Program-made: the position numbers and the translations under genes | Notes under the pieces: model-generated | The model's database searches: none | Seen by the model: the letters and a program-made list of their open reading frames with translations, nothing else | What the model was told of the DNA's origin: nothing | Assembly (NCBI RefSeq): GCF_043290135.1 | Contig: NC_134701.1 | Location: 101,840,702 to 101,904,701, forward strand | DNA from: Rhipicephalus microplus | Lineage: Eukaryota > Arthropoda > Arachnida > Ixodida > Ixodidae | DNA: 64,000 nt | Direction: 5' to 3' | Shown: in pieces, positions 25,723-38,608 of the stretch | How positions within the stretch are numbered: the stretch's first letter is position 1 | How the letters are laid out: each line of letters starts with the position of its first letter

Positions 25723-26724
25723 ATGTATATATACTCGGTGCCTCACTCAACGTCGACAACCCTGGATATAAATACGGCCCCCCAAGCGACGGTGATCAAT
25801 GGGCACGGCGGCACCCGAAGCATGCAGAGCGCTAATCCTTTCTTGTATGTCGTACAGGTGAGAAAACGCTACGGCGAATGCATGCGTTCTGACTGCCTCT
25901 TCTTGACTGTGCGGCCGTGCCCACGGTTGCTTTGTGATCCCTTGTGTAACTTGTCCTGCTATTTGAGGGACCTGTTATTACTAGCAGGTGACGTCGAGAC
26001 AAACCCCGGGCCCGACTTAAAACAAATTTCTCAACAACTAACGCAAATTGCTGGTGATATTAAACAAATTAAAGAAGAACGACTAACCGCTATTGAGTCC
26101 AAATTAGAAAAACTGGCTGCCTTAGATGAAAAAATACTGGACTGCACCAACAAAGTTTCCGCCTTAGAAAAAGTAGTATGAGGCCTAGAATTAAAGCTGG
26201 ATGAATTAGAAAACCGGTCAAGAAGAAGTAACTTGATAGTGTATGGCATCCCTGAGGATGAAAAAGAAGACAAGGAATCACTAGAGCAAGTAATAAACAA
26301 TACAGTTGCGAAAGGTGTTCTGAAAATTGAACCTGTTTCAATCGAAAGGATACATCGGCTCGGTAAACCAAGCGCGAACAAAACTAGACCAATAATTTTC
26401 AAACTCCTTGATGATCGAGACAAAACAAAGATTTTGAAAAACTGTCATAAACTAAAGGATACCGACATATCAATTAGTGAAGACTTTTCCCAGCGTGTGC
26501 GTAATATAAGAAAAAAATTGTGGGACTCGGCGAAACCAAATAAGAAATCCGGGCAAAAGGTACATCTTGTCTACGACAAAATTAGTATAGACCGTATTCT
26601 TTATCGCTGGGATGACACCGTAAACGATAAAGTGATGATTGACAAGGCAAAAAATCCCTCAACTGGAAAAAAAAACCTGCCAAGCAACGGGCCGGCGTCT
26701 CGCACTCGAAACCGCCCCAGTTGA
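25723..26724 (+). pseudogene. LINE ORF1 protein with N-terminal 2A-like motif (one stop)
   Basis: A frame of 333 codons with one in-frame TGA at 26179-26181. Residues 80-97 include YLRDLLLLAGDVETNPGP, a consensus 2A ribosome-skipping motif (DxExNPGP) preceded by a Leu-rich stretch; skipping would occur between Gly96 and Pro97. After it comes a Gln/Lys/Glu-rich coiled-coil region (about 98-160), then ELENRSRRSNLIVYGIPE and a central domain with IERIHRLGKP and RPIIFKLLDDRDKTKIL, as in LINE ORF1 RNA-binding chaperones. The part upstream of 2A (96 residues, Cys-rich near its end) would be released as a separate peptide. The first ATG lies within the TA tract, so the true start may be further in. 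Confidence 0.75.
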
Positions 26725-29503
26725 GGTTTATAAATGTGAATTGCCGAAGTGTCTTAAACAAATTAGAATCTCTTGAATGCCTACTTCTCGACCTTGAGCC
26801 AGACTTTGTTGCTTTAACCGAAACCTGGTTAAATAATGACATTTTAGATAGTGAACTAACGCCCCCAAATTACAATATAATACGGAAGGACAGACCGACA
26901 CGAGGCGGTGGAGTAGCGTTAATGATAAAACGCGAAATTCAATACACTGTGCTGCCAGAGGTTGGAGGTGTAGAAGCTGTCTTTTTGAAACTAAAATTTG
27001 GCCTTCACACAACAATTGTGGGCTGCTGCTATCGCAGTCCTACTTCTGGCGAAGATAGCATGCAATCGCTCTACAACTACATTGAACAAAACATACAAAG
27101 CGCAACATTCATCTTGTTGGGTGATTTTAACCTTCCTGATATCGACTGGCAATCCATGAAATTTTATTCCGCATGCTCAGATGTCCTTATCGACACAATG
27201 CTGCGATTTAATCTTCACCAAGTAGTTAACCAACCAACACGTGTCCAGGGAGAAACTTCAAATATTCTTGACCTTATATTCTTGAGTAACCACTTCCCAG
27301 CCGATGAATCAAAGATTGAAGTTATGGATGGCATATCTGATCACAAGCTCACTTTGTGCACTGTCCCCTTTCGTGATAAAATAGAACCAACGAACATAAA
27401 AATTACTTACCCGGATTTTAAATATGCCGACGACACCAGCATACTAAATTATCTAATTATAAAGTTTCCGTCCTTCGAAGAATTGTCGAATGATAGTTCC
27501 ACGACCATTGAAATATTATGGTCTCAGTTAAAAGAAATTATGCACCACTGTATTAATACCTTTGTACCTCTTCAAGTGAAAAAAATTAAGAAACACAACC
27601 CGTGGATAACACGTGAGGTAATACATGCGAAACGCAAAGTAAAGCGAATACGAAAGAGAATGAAACGAAAACCCGGAGCAGTAACAGTAGATAATTTGAC
27701 TGCTGCTGTGAGTGACTTAAAAACAAAAATCAAAACAGCGAAGAGCAACTATTTCACTAAAACATTGCCAAACTTTCTAAAAAATTCACCCAGCAAGTTT
27801 TGGAGCTACCTAAAGCCTGCAAAAAACAACAAAAGCAACACACCCCCGGAAAAAGATAACCCGATCACTTCAGACAAAATGAACAACTATTTTAAGTCTG
27901 TATTCACTGTCGATGACGGAAACATTCTAGACATCGACACTAGTGCGGAAGGTACCCTGGAACCGATTATTGTCAATGAGGCCGGTGTCATAAATCTCTT
28001 GTTAAACTTGGACACAAAAAAAGGAGCAGGGCCTGACAACATTCCTAACATCTTTCTTGTAAGATATGCAGAGGTGCTAGCTAAATATCTGTGCGTCATG
28101 TTTAACAAATCACTATCAACGTGCTCTTTACCTGTGGAGTGAAAAAAGGCCAAAGTTGTTCCTGTGCATAAAGGAGGATGCGGAAATGATATATCTAACT
28201 TTAGACCTATATCCCTGACATGTACAATCTGTAAAATCTTGGAGCACATAATTCTTAAACAAATAACTGTTTTCCTAGAAGAAAAACGTATATTATCTCC
28301 CTATCAGCATGGCTTCCGCCGAAGTCTTTCAACCATAACTCAATTAGTGGAATTAACACATGAGGTATCCCAGAGTATTGACAACCAAAAACAAACTGAT
28401 CTAATCTTCCTCGATTTTGCCAAAGCATTCGACAAGGTATCGCACAAGAAACTACTTCAAAAACTTGAGGCCACCTTAGGAAATTCTACTGTTCTTAACT
28501 GGATCAAAAATTATCTTACTGATCGTACACAGTATGTGGAATTTAACGATAAAACCTCTGCTACCACCTCCGTCACATCTGGAGTTCCGCAGGGCTGTGT
28601 GCTGGCGCCAATTTTGTTTCTTCTCTTTATTAATGATTTGCCTACAAATATTAAGGAAAAAATCAAATTATTCGCGGATGACTGCGTGCTATATCGAGAA
28701 ATAAACTCCACGGAGGACCATGTAGCTTTAAATAGTGCTTTACAAGATGTTTCCTGCTGGTGCCGTAAATGGCAGATGTCACTTAATGCAAACAAGTGTA
28801 CAATTTTATCAGTAAGTCGAAAAAAAACTAGGTCAAATTTTCTTTACACCATTAATGACATTCCCATAACTAGAGTAAGTCAGCATAAATATCTTGGAAT
28901 TATTATAACTGAAGATCTAAGATGGGATGCACACATAAGTTACGTTACTTCAGCTGCACTACGCCGTTTGTTTACACTCAGATACCGGCTTCGCCAGGCC
29001 CCGCCTTCTCTAAAACTGCTTGCATACACTTCCCTTGTGCGATCATTACTGGAATACGGTAATATTATTTGGTCACCATTCACAAAACAGCAAATCACGA
29101 AACTGGAAGGAATACAATGAAAGCTTTGAGGTTCATCTACAACAAGTACAGACATACAGATTCTCCGACTGAACTAATGAAAAAAGCTGGATTACTTACT
29201 CTAATGAATAGAACAAGGTTAGCACGTGCAAAATTCCTACATGAATTAATACATGGTCATTTAAACATTGAAGTATCCGCCTATCTTACGTTTGATCAAA
29301 CTAGAAAAACACGCCAGAAACACCCAATGAGACTTAACGAATACTCCTTCAACATAAACTGCTTTAGGTACTCATTCTTTCCGTTAGCCACTAATGAATG
29401 GAATAAACTGGATCCGAGTATCTCCAGCACTACCGAATTAGCAAAATTTCTAACCCTTGTCGAAAATGAACTTTGTATTATGCAAACGGAATCACCTGGT
29501 TGA
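26721..29503 (+). pseudogene. LINE ORF2: APE endonuclease and reverse transcriptase
   Basis: About 927 codons. N-terminal endonuclease: RFINVNCRSVLNK, LTETWLN, GDFN at 27120-27131 and SDHKLT. RT: NFRPISLTCTICKILE, QHGFRRSLST, FLDFAKAFDKVSH (catalytic Asp), SGVPQGCVLAPILF and FADD at 28671-28682 (catalytic pair present). Two lesions are seen: TGA at 28140-28142 where a conserved Trp is expected, and a frameshift near 29117 inside a LEGIQ(R)KALRF segment, after which the frame ends at 29503. The first codon is TTG, overlapping the ORF1 stop. The protein nicks target DNA and primes cDNA synthesis there. Confidence 0.85.
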
Positions 29504-29976
29504 TTTTAATATGGGTGTTCGTGTGAACAATGTACGAGCGAAGTATCATGTCATCATTTTTTTTTCTTTAAGCAATTTTCAGTACTGAATCCAGGTGAAG
29601 AGAAATCGCCCTGTTGATTCTTGAACATGTTTCTGTTTTTCAGTGTGTATAAATTTGCCCTTCCTTGAAATACTTTGCCATATTGTAGGGTAGTTTCTTA
29701 TTGCTCTGATTTCTTGTTGTGTTTCTTGATGCATATGCCAATATGTCAACCAATGTGTCAACCAAGTCGCTGCATTTATTTTCTTCTGACAACTTCTCTT
29801 TACACTAATGTTTTATGCCTTCTTTGATCTGAAATTGTTAAATGATCCGATTCTGTTAGTTTCATTCTGTACTTTATCGCGATGTATGTCTTTATTGTGT
29901 ACCTATTCGAATTTTTATGTTCACGCCCTTCCTGCTAAAATCCCTGATGGGATTGGCAGTATGTCGAAATAAATAA

Positions 29977-31523
<1,547 letters not shown>

Positions 31524-33519
31524 GAAAGTCTCAAGTACAACCGACAAAATATAACTTGCAGAGCTTTCGAAGTTGATTAATAGGCCTAAGGTGTTCGATG
31601 TAAGAAGGTATAACATGGAAAGAATTGACACGCTCTGAAAAAAGAGGAAGCGTCAAAGCAGTGAAGAGGAAACTTGTGATAGGCAAAAATCAGATGTATG
31701 CACTAAGGGACAAAGAAGGCAAAAAAACCTACCAATATATAGTTGAAATGGCGGAGGAGTTTTACAGAGATCTGTACAGTAGCCGGGACAACCACGACTT
31801 TAATACTATAAGAACTAGCAGTAACCCAGTTGACACCCCACCTGTAATGATAGAAGAAGTCAGAAAAGCTTTGGAGAGCATGCAAAGAGGCAAAGCTGCT
31901 GGCGAGGATCAGGTAATGTCAGATCTGCTGAAAGATGAAAGACAGATTGTGTTGGAAAAATCAGCCACCCTGTTTACGAGGTGTCTCCTGACGGGAAGAG
32001 TACCGAAGTCTTGGAAAGACGCTAACATCATCGTAACACGTAAGGAAGAAGATGACAAGGACTTCGAGAATTACAGGCTGATTAGCTTGCTCTCTGTGGT
32101 ATACAAGCTATTTACAAAGGTAATTGCTAACAGAGTAAAGAAAACATTAGAATTCAGTCAACCAAAGAAACAAGCAGGATTTCGAACAGGCTACTCAACA
32201 ATCGACCACATTCATCAGGTATTAGAGAAATGCTCAGAATATAACCAACCACTATACCTTCATAGATTACGAGAAGGCGTTTGATTCAGTAGAAATATCA
32301 GCTGTCATGCGGACACTGCGGAATCAGGGCGTTAATGAAGCATATATGAATATTCTCGAAGAAATATACAGGGGATCAACTGCTACCATAGTGCTTCATA
32401 AAGAAAGCAACAGAATACCAATCAAAAAGGGTGTAAGGCAGGGGGACACAATCTGCCCAATGCTGTCTACCGCGTGCTTACAGGAGGTTTTTTGAAGCCT
32501 AGAATGGGAACAGTTAGGGATAAGAGTTAATGAAGAGTACCGTCGCCGATGGCATTGCATTGCTGAGTAACTCAGGGGACGAATTGCAACTCATGATTAC
32601 AGAGTTAGACAAGGAGAGCAGAAAGGTTGGTCTTAAAATGAATCTGTAAAAACGAAAGTAATGTACAAGAACCTCGGAAAAGAGCAGCGCTTCGAAATAG
32701 ATAATAGTGCAGTTCAAGTTGTAAAAGACTATCCCCCGTATTCTAGAACGTCCCTTCACTCAACGCTCCACCTTCACTTGAGAAAGCCGATGAGAGTGCC
32801 GTCTCTAGGCACGGCAAGTCACTGCATATCAGTGGTAATACGCTCCGATTCTTGAGTAGCGCAGCGTCATTTTAGCCGAACGGTTGCGCAGTGCTCAACT
32901 CTGTCAAGTGAAGGGTGGAAGTCGAGCCGAGGAGCGTTTGTGAATACGGGGGTATGTCTACTTAGAGCAGGTAATAACCGTGGAGCCGAACCACGAGATT
33001 GAAGTAACTAGAACAATAAGAATGGGGTGGAGCACGTTTGGCAAGCACTCTCAAATTATGACAGGTACATTGCCACTATCCCTCAAGAGGAAGGTATATA
33101 ACAGCTGTATCTTGCCGGTACTTAGCTACGGAGCAGAGACCTGGAGACTTACAAAGAGGGTTCAGCTTAAATTGAGGACGACGCAGCGAGCAATGGAAAG
33201 AAAAATGGTAGGTGAAACCTTAAGAGACAAGAAGAGAGCAGAGTGGATCAGGGAACACACGGGGGTTAAGGATATCATTGCTGATATCAAGAAGAAGAAA
33301 TGGACTTGGGCCGGGCATGTAGCGCGTAGACAGGATAACCGCTGGTCGTTAAGGGTAACTAACTGGATTCCCAGAGAAGGCAAGTGGGTTAGGGGGAGTC
33401 AGAAGGTTAGGTGGGCAGATGAGATAAAGAAGTTTGCGGGTATAAATTGGCAGCAGCAAGCACAGGACCGGGTTAAATGGCGGAACATGGGAGAGGCCTT
33501 TGTCCTGCAATGGACGTAG
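31524..33519 (+). pseudogene. RTE reverse transcriptase and C-terminal region, broken
   Basis: Frames in order: 31625-32284 (linker, then ALESMQRGKAAGEDQV, NYRLISLLSVVYKLFTKV, AGFRTGYSTIDH), a frameshift before IDYEKAFDSVE (motif A), 32307-32495 (GVRQGDTICPM), then a damaged motif C. The usual FADDI is altered by a deletion and an Asp-to-Gly change near 32547. After the MITE the C-terminal part continues at 32980-33519 with ILPVLSYGAETWRLT and TWAGHVARR, ending FVLQWT then TAG. This end is characteristic of RTE/BovB-like proteins. Confidence 0.85.
32733..32952. mobile_element. 220-bp MITE nested in the RTE copy, TAT target duplication
   Basis: It starts CCCCCGTATTC and ends GAATACGGGGG, a perfect 11-bp terminal inverted repeat with further partial pairing (AACGCTCC-type blocks). 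TAT occurs on both sides (32730-32732 and 32953-32955). The paralogous LINE copy at about 60067-60085 reads straight through (AAAAGACTATGTCTACT) with a single TAT, so it is an empty site. Nothing is coded. A 3-bp target duplication is usual for PIF/Harbinger elements (normally TWA), but TAT does not fit exactly, so the superfamily is open. Confidence 0.9.
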
Positions 33520-33528
33520 TCAGACTGA

Positions 33529-33530
<2 letters not shown>

Positions 33531-33590
<60 letters not shown>
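33531..33590. repeat. (TA)n microsatellite
   Basis: Adjoins the TGATGA tail of the RTE LINE. Confidence 0.95.
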
Positions 33591-33594
<4 letters not shown>

Positions 33595-34829
33595 GGTAAA
33601 TCATGACAGTGGTGACAATCACCGACGCCGACGCCAGCGGAAAAACCATCTGAAATGTCTGTTTAAGTGCTGTCGCAATAAAAGGAGGCGTTGGCGTCGT
33701 TCAAACATGTAACATTCATTCGCACCGCACAAAAGTTGAAGATTCGAACTGTTATCAATGGGAAGGTACTTAGAGGAAGAGATATTTTTCGGGGAAATGC
33801 AGCTGCTTTCTAACGTTTTCGTGACAGAAGCGTACGATTTTTTTGAATATTCCACATATTGTCAACGTTGTACTTGACATAAAAACTATGTGCACCGTTA
33901 CAGGAAAAGCATCGGCTGACCATAACTATGTGTCGTGACCCCAAGTAGTTCTGGTGGTTGTAGCCTTTGTCCATGTCCACTGTATTTCTTCGTCACAATA
34001 TTTATCGCATTCAGACGAATCCCTAACTCGTCCCCTTGTAGATCAATTTTCTCTATGCGTTTGTTCGTATTTACTCTTTGTGATGTCTACAACATATATG
34101 CATTTGCCATGTTCTGCGCGCCTATGTCTAACGTCTGCAGGGAGCACTGCGCCACCTACACGGTAGTGTGCTTACTCTCTATCGCACCGCTGTCAGATTT
34201 GGGGTGACGAGAGTCCAAAACCCGCCTCGCAATTGCCATGGTTCTCCCCGCATGCCTTCGTGCTTACACAGTGGACCCCTTTCACAGCGTCAGAAGCGCC
34301 TATCACCCTCTTCCAGAACTCTACTTACAATCTTGAAAAAATGTGTCGGCTGTACTTAAAGATTGCCCGGTCCCGCCTGCATTTGGGAAACGCAGCAAGA
34401 AGTGTATGTGTGTTTTTTGAAGAGCGTGAGATATACAGAGCACGATACCCATCCTAATTCTTCGCAGAGCTACTCCTACGCTTCTGAGTCGCATTTTCCA
34501 GTTCAAAAACAGGAAATTCTCCTTTAAATAATTTCGGCAAGGTAAACGAGGTATCATATGTGCAAGACTATTGTAATCATTATCACCACAGCGCGTGTTC
34601 TATATTACCGCTTGTTTATACGTAGATTATTGATCAATTCTGTTCACAATGCTTGAAATACTTCAAATATTCATTTGTTCACAATTCTGTTCACAATGCT
34701 CACAATGCTTCAAATATTCATTTGAACTAGGCACTGCTTTGCCGGGCGATTACTGAAAAAATCAGCAAGACGGAGCATGATAATCTGGCGAGCTAGTCGC
34801 TGTTATGTGTTGTGCGGTGGAGTAAATAT
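33591..34829. other. No gene recognised; local 50-bp duplication
   Basis: No supported gene. Between about 34635 and 34728 a segment with CTGTTCACAATGCTT and CTTCAAATATTCATTTG is duplicated in tandem (about 50 bp per unit). Frames at 33935-34207 and 34321-34557 have no motif. Confidence 0.5.
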
Positions 34830-34939
34830 TGCCACGCTGTGTTGGTGGCAGAAGACGAGAGTGAAGAAGTTAACGGCAGCTGTGGCTGAGTAAAGAGTCC
34901 TCCATTTCGAGTTCCTGCCTATCGTTCCCTCTCGCGACA
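34830..34939 (+). repeat. 5' LTR
   Basis: Starts TGCCACGCTGTGT and ends CTCGCGACA. It shares GGCAGAAGACGAGAG, GGCAGCTGTGGCTGAGTAAA and CCTGCCTATCGTT with the 3' LTR. It is unusually short for a Gypsy LTR. Confidence 0.88.
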
Positions 34940-34942
34940 GAC

Positions 34943-34960
34943 TGGTGGAGGTGCTGGGTA
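34943..34960 (+). other. Candidate primer binding site
   Basis: TGGTGGAGGTGCTGGGTA begins 3 bp after the 5' LTR. The leading TGG pairs with a tRNA CCA end. I cannot assign the primer tRNA without a tRNA set. Confidence 0.6.
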
Positions 34961-35085
34961 CGGTACTGTGACGTCTTATGCCTGCTGGTCCTGAACCAGA
35001 ATCAACCACCACCAGTGCACCAGGGTCTGCTGATATCTATCAAAGCAGCCGCCGCCTTCAAGGACTACCACCACAGTAGGGCCCC

Positions 35086-36120
35086 TTGGCAAGTTCTGTG
35101 AGGACATTGTTTGCAAGATCCGCAACCCAAACCGAGCATGACCCACTCGCTAGCGCACCCTGTGTCATCAACACGCCTCGCACACCCAACTCATTCCATG
35201 GTGATGCCGGTGTGGATGTTGAAGACTGGCTTGACCCTTTCGACCGGGTTGCTGCCATCAACGACTGGGACAATCGCCGTAAGTTGAAGAACGTGTATAT
35301 TTCCCTCTTAGACGCGGCAAGAGTGTGGTATGAGAACCACGAAACTTCATTCACAAGTTGGCAGGAATTCCATCGGCAGCTTCGCGAGGCGTTCAGTAAC
35401 CCCGAACGAAAAGAGAGAGCAGAGCAGGCACTTTCTTCGTGGTTTCAAATGCAAAACGAGAGCGTCGCCATGTTTGTCGAAGAAATGTCGCGATTGTTTC
35501 GACGGGCTGACCCCCACATGCCAGAAGACAAGAAAGTGCGCCTGCTAATGCGAGGCGTAAAGGAGCAACTTTTCGGGGGCCTTGTGCACAACCCTCGTAC
35601 GACTGTGTCGGAGTTCATAAGTGAGGCCACAATTATGGAGCCCATGCTTCGGCAGCGGTTGTCGCAGTATGAGTGTCAGATGGCCATGTCCGCTGCGTGC
35701 TCTCTTGTACCAGGAGGTGATAACAGGGAGGTACTCACAGAACTCATACGGCAAGTTGTACGCGAAGAACTTCGGAAATTTCATGCAGCGTCCCTTCCAG
35801 TAGCGCTGCTCTTACGAACGTCGTTCGTAACGAAATCAGGCAGTTCGTCCACTCCTCACCACCATCGCAAGTCGAACCGCCCACGCTTTCCTGCGCGGAT
35901 GCCCTACGCGTCTCTACGCCATCGACGGCACATTTTGCTCATCCACCTGCTGGGACCCCCAGACGCTTTCCAAGTCCAGCCCATCGCCTGCCTTCTCAGG
36001 CCGATTTTCGTCTTGGCCCGCGCAAGTCGACCGTCTGGCGTGCACCCTACAATCGTCCTTTGTGCTACCACTGTGGCGAAGTTAGACACATGTACCGCGA
36101 CTGTTACTACCGACGAATAG
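35086..36120 (+). pseudogene. Gag remnant with displaced zinc knuckle
   Basis: The frame follows a TAG at 35077-35079 and has no ATG near its start (35086 is TTG), so the N-terminus is damaged. Residues about 40-190 are a Retrotrans_gag capsid-type domain: VEDWLDPFDRV, DAARVWYENHETSFTSW, FHRQLREAFSNP, FQMQNESVAMFVEEMSRLF and ADPHMPEDKKVRLLMRGV. After about 35800 the frame turns nonsensical. The CCHC zinc knuckle (CYHC, GEVRH, MYRDC) lies at 36063-36104 in another frame, so at least one frameshift separates capsid from nucleocapsid. Confidence 0.85.
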
Positions 36121-36223
36121 GCCTACGCGGATTCCACCCAGATGCCCGTTGTCCACGCTATGGTGAGCGCCCACAAGAAATTGCGGATTACTTGGAAGGT
36201 AGTCATCACGCTCCTGTCCCGCC

Positions 36224-36889
36224 GTGACGACAGTCACGGTCACCATCACCCCGTCCGTCCACAACAACGCGCCGCGCCCGACCCGCCTTTGGGTCCCCTG
36301 GTGTCAGTGGCGCAAGCCCATGCCGGGGAAACTGAAAACGGCGACATCTGGAGGTGAAACTGCTGTCACGCGAGGCGACAAATACCTTCTGCCTCTGCCT
36401 TACGACGTGCCGTTAAAGCCTGTTTGTGAAACCGCCAACCGAACGTCCGCTGCCATTACCGTTTCCGTCGACTGTTATCCAGTGACTGCGCTTGTGGACA
36501 CAAGAGCTGATTACTCGGTGATGAGTGCTTCATTGGCCAACCGTCTACACAAGGTGCTGACGACGTCGGACGGCCCTCAACTGATCACCGCTGGAGGACA
36601 CCTCGTGTCCCCTATAGGAAGGTGCACTGCCAGGCTTGAGATTTGTGCGTCGGCTTTTGTAGCATTATTCCTTTTACTGCCCGATTGTTCTCAGCCGGTC
36701 ATTTTGGGCATGTATTTTCTGCAAGAGTATGAAGCGATAATAAATCTGCGTGATTTGTTCGTCAGTTTTGCTAACTGTGTTTCTCGAGATTCCGACATCG
36801 AGAACGAACATCGTGGCGTGGTCTTACGCGTAGTCGATGATTGCGTCACGTTGCCACCTCGCAGTAGTATGTTCGTGCTTGTTGAGTAA
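36224..36889 (+). pseudogene. Retropepsin-like protease remnant
   Basis: The frame contains ALVDTRADYSVMSASLANRL (catalytic Asp codon 36497-36499), then ITAGGHLVSPIGRC and PVILGMYFLQEYEAIINLRD, which together form a retroviral-type aspartic protease. The active-site triplet is DTR where the family has DTG or DSG: a Gly-to-Arg change at 36503-36505 that should abolish folding of the active-site loop. The C-terminal part leads to the RT connection (MFVLVE at 36889). Confidence 0.85.
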
Positions 36890-36937
36890 CCACGGCAGCA
36901 GTCGACTACGGGCATCGCCCAAAGTAACCTGACGTTA

Positions 36938-37261
36938 TTGCTTGATTGGGAAGTGGCATTTGCTCGAAGTCTCGTTCAACTCCGAAATGACCAGACTACG
37001 GTTTTAGTTACGAACTTCGGTGGCGAACACAGGCATTTTGCGAAACTCACAACCATAGCTTACTTGGAGGCATTGAATGATTTGGACGCCTTCCCTTTGA
37101 TTACGACGATCTCGACTGAGAACAGCTGCGATACTGACGTGACTAGTCACGTCAACGTAAATCGCCAGTTAGAAAAACCTAAGAGGGCAAGGCTCCTCAG
37201 TTTCCTCTCATTCTTTAGTGACTGTTTTCCAATACTTCGAAAGTCCGGCAGACTCCTCTAA
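36938..37261 (+). pseudogene. Protease-RT connector of Gypsy pol
   Basis: The segment contains DLDAFPLITTIS and ends LSFLSFFSDCFPILRKSGRLL, which in tick Gypsy elements leads into the RT N-terminus. No enzymatic motif. It ends in a stop before the RT frame that opens at 37357. Confidence 0.6.
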
Positions 37262-37356
37262 TGAAGCACAGAATTATCACTGAGCCCAACGTGCAACCCA
37301 TGCGCCAACATGCTTACCACGTGTCGTAGAAGGAGCAAGATGCTATCCGTCATCAA

Positions 37357-38600
37357 GTGAAACAATTGCTCGACGACGACGTATTCCAACAATCGACTAG
37401 TCCTTGGGCATCACCAGTTGTTCTAGTTAAAAAGAAAAATGGTTCATTACTATTCTGCGTCGACTACCGCAAACTAAACAAGATAACAAAAAAAGACGTG
37501 TATCCTCTTCCCCGTATTGATGACTCCTTCGATCGCCTGCGACACGCCCGTTACTTTTCTTCCATGGATCTCCGCAGCGGATGTTGACAGATTGAAGTAG
37601 ATAAACGGGACCGAGAAAAAACAGCGTTTATTACACCGGATGGCCTCTATGAGTTTAAAGTTCTCCCTTTTAGCCTGTGCTCCGCTCCAGGCACGTTCCA
37701 ACGAATGATGGACACAGTTTTACGTGGCTTGAAGTGGTACTTTTTTAGTGTATTTAGACGACGTAGTCGTTTTCTTTTACGAATTTTGAACAGCACATTG
37801 AGCGACTTGATGCGGATCTTCTAGCAATTCGCACAGGCGGCCTCTCTCTGAAACCTGAAAAGTGTTATTTTGGATTAGAGGAACTGAAATTCTTTGGCCA
37901 CATTGTCATCAGCAGTGGTGTTACCCCCGATCCTGACAAGTCTATGGCAGTTGGTTCGTTCCGGATACTGAAAACAAAGCATGTTGTACGCCGCTTTCTG
38001 GGACTTTGTGCTTATTACCGCCGCTTCGTGCCGAACATTTCGAAAATGGCCGACCCTTTACAACAACTTGTCAAGGATGACGTCGCCTTCGTCTGGGGCC
38101 CCAAACGATCCGGCGCTTTCCGAGACCTTCAACAACGCCTACAAACGCCACCGATCCTTGGTCACTTCGACACCGAAGCAGACACAGAAGTCCGCACTGA
38201 CGCGAGCAACCTTGGCCTCGGAGCTATTCTCGTGCAATATCAAGATGGCGTTGAACGCGTCATCGCCTACGCTAGCCACACGTTGTAATCTTCGGAGAAG
38301 AACTACTCGACGACTTAAAAAGAGTGTCTGGTGGTTGTATGGGCCATAACAAAATTCAGGCCCTACTTGTACGGACACCCCTTCCGAATCGACAGTGACC
38401 ACCACTCTCTCTGCTGGCTAGCGAATCTGAAAGATCCTTCGGGTCGTATCGCAATATGGAGCCTTTGGTTACAAGAATTCGATATAACGATAGTTTACAA
38501 GTCTGGCCAGAAACACACCGACGCTGACTCTCTCGCGCACCTGTCGCGGTCGCTGGAGAACATAATAATGAAGACTTCAGCTACCTTGCTCTTCTCGCAT
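37357..38600 (+). pseudogene. Reverse transcriptase and RNase H, interrupted
   Basis: [40 protein letters not shown] and [11 protein letters not shown], then a TGA at 37585-37587 where Trp is expected. It continues as QIEVDKRDREKTAFITPDG and FSLCSAPGTFQRMMD. The YLDD catalytic motif at 37751-37762 is in a shifted frame after a T run. RNase H: FLGLCAYYRRFVPNISKMA, then TDASNLGLGAILVQ, VIAYASHTL (stop at 38286), then [14 protein letters not shown] and KHTDADSLA. The domains are complete in order but carry at least three breaks. Confidence 0.9.
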
Positions 38601-38608
38601 CATTATAC

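Noticed and set aside
25964..26013. 2A motif as a sign of an integrated picorna-like virus
   Set aside because: The motif is in frame with a LINE ORF1 coiled coil and RNA-binding segment, followed by APE endonuclease/RT. No viral domain is present.
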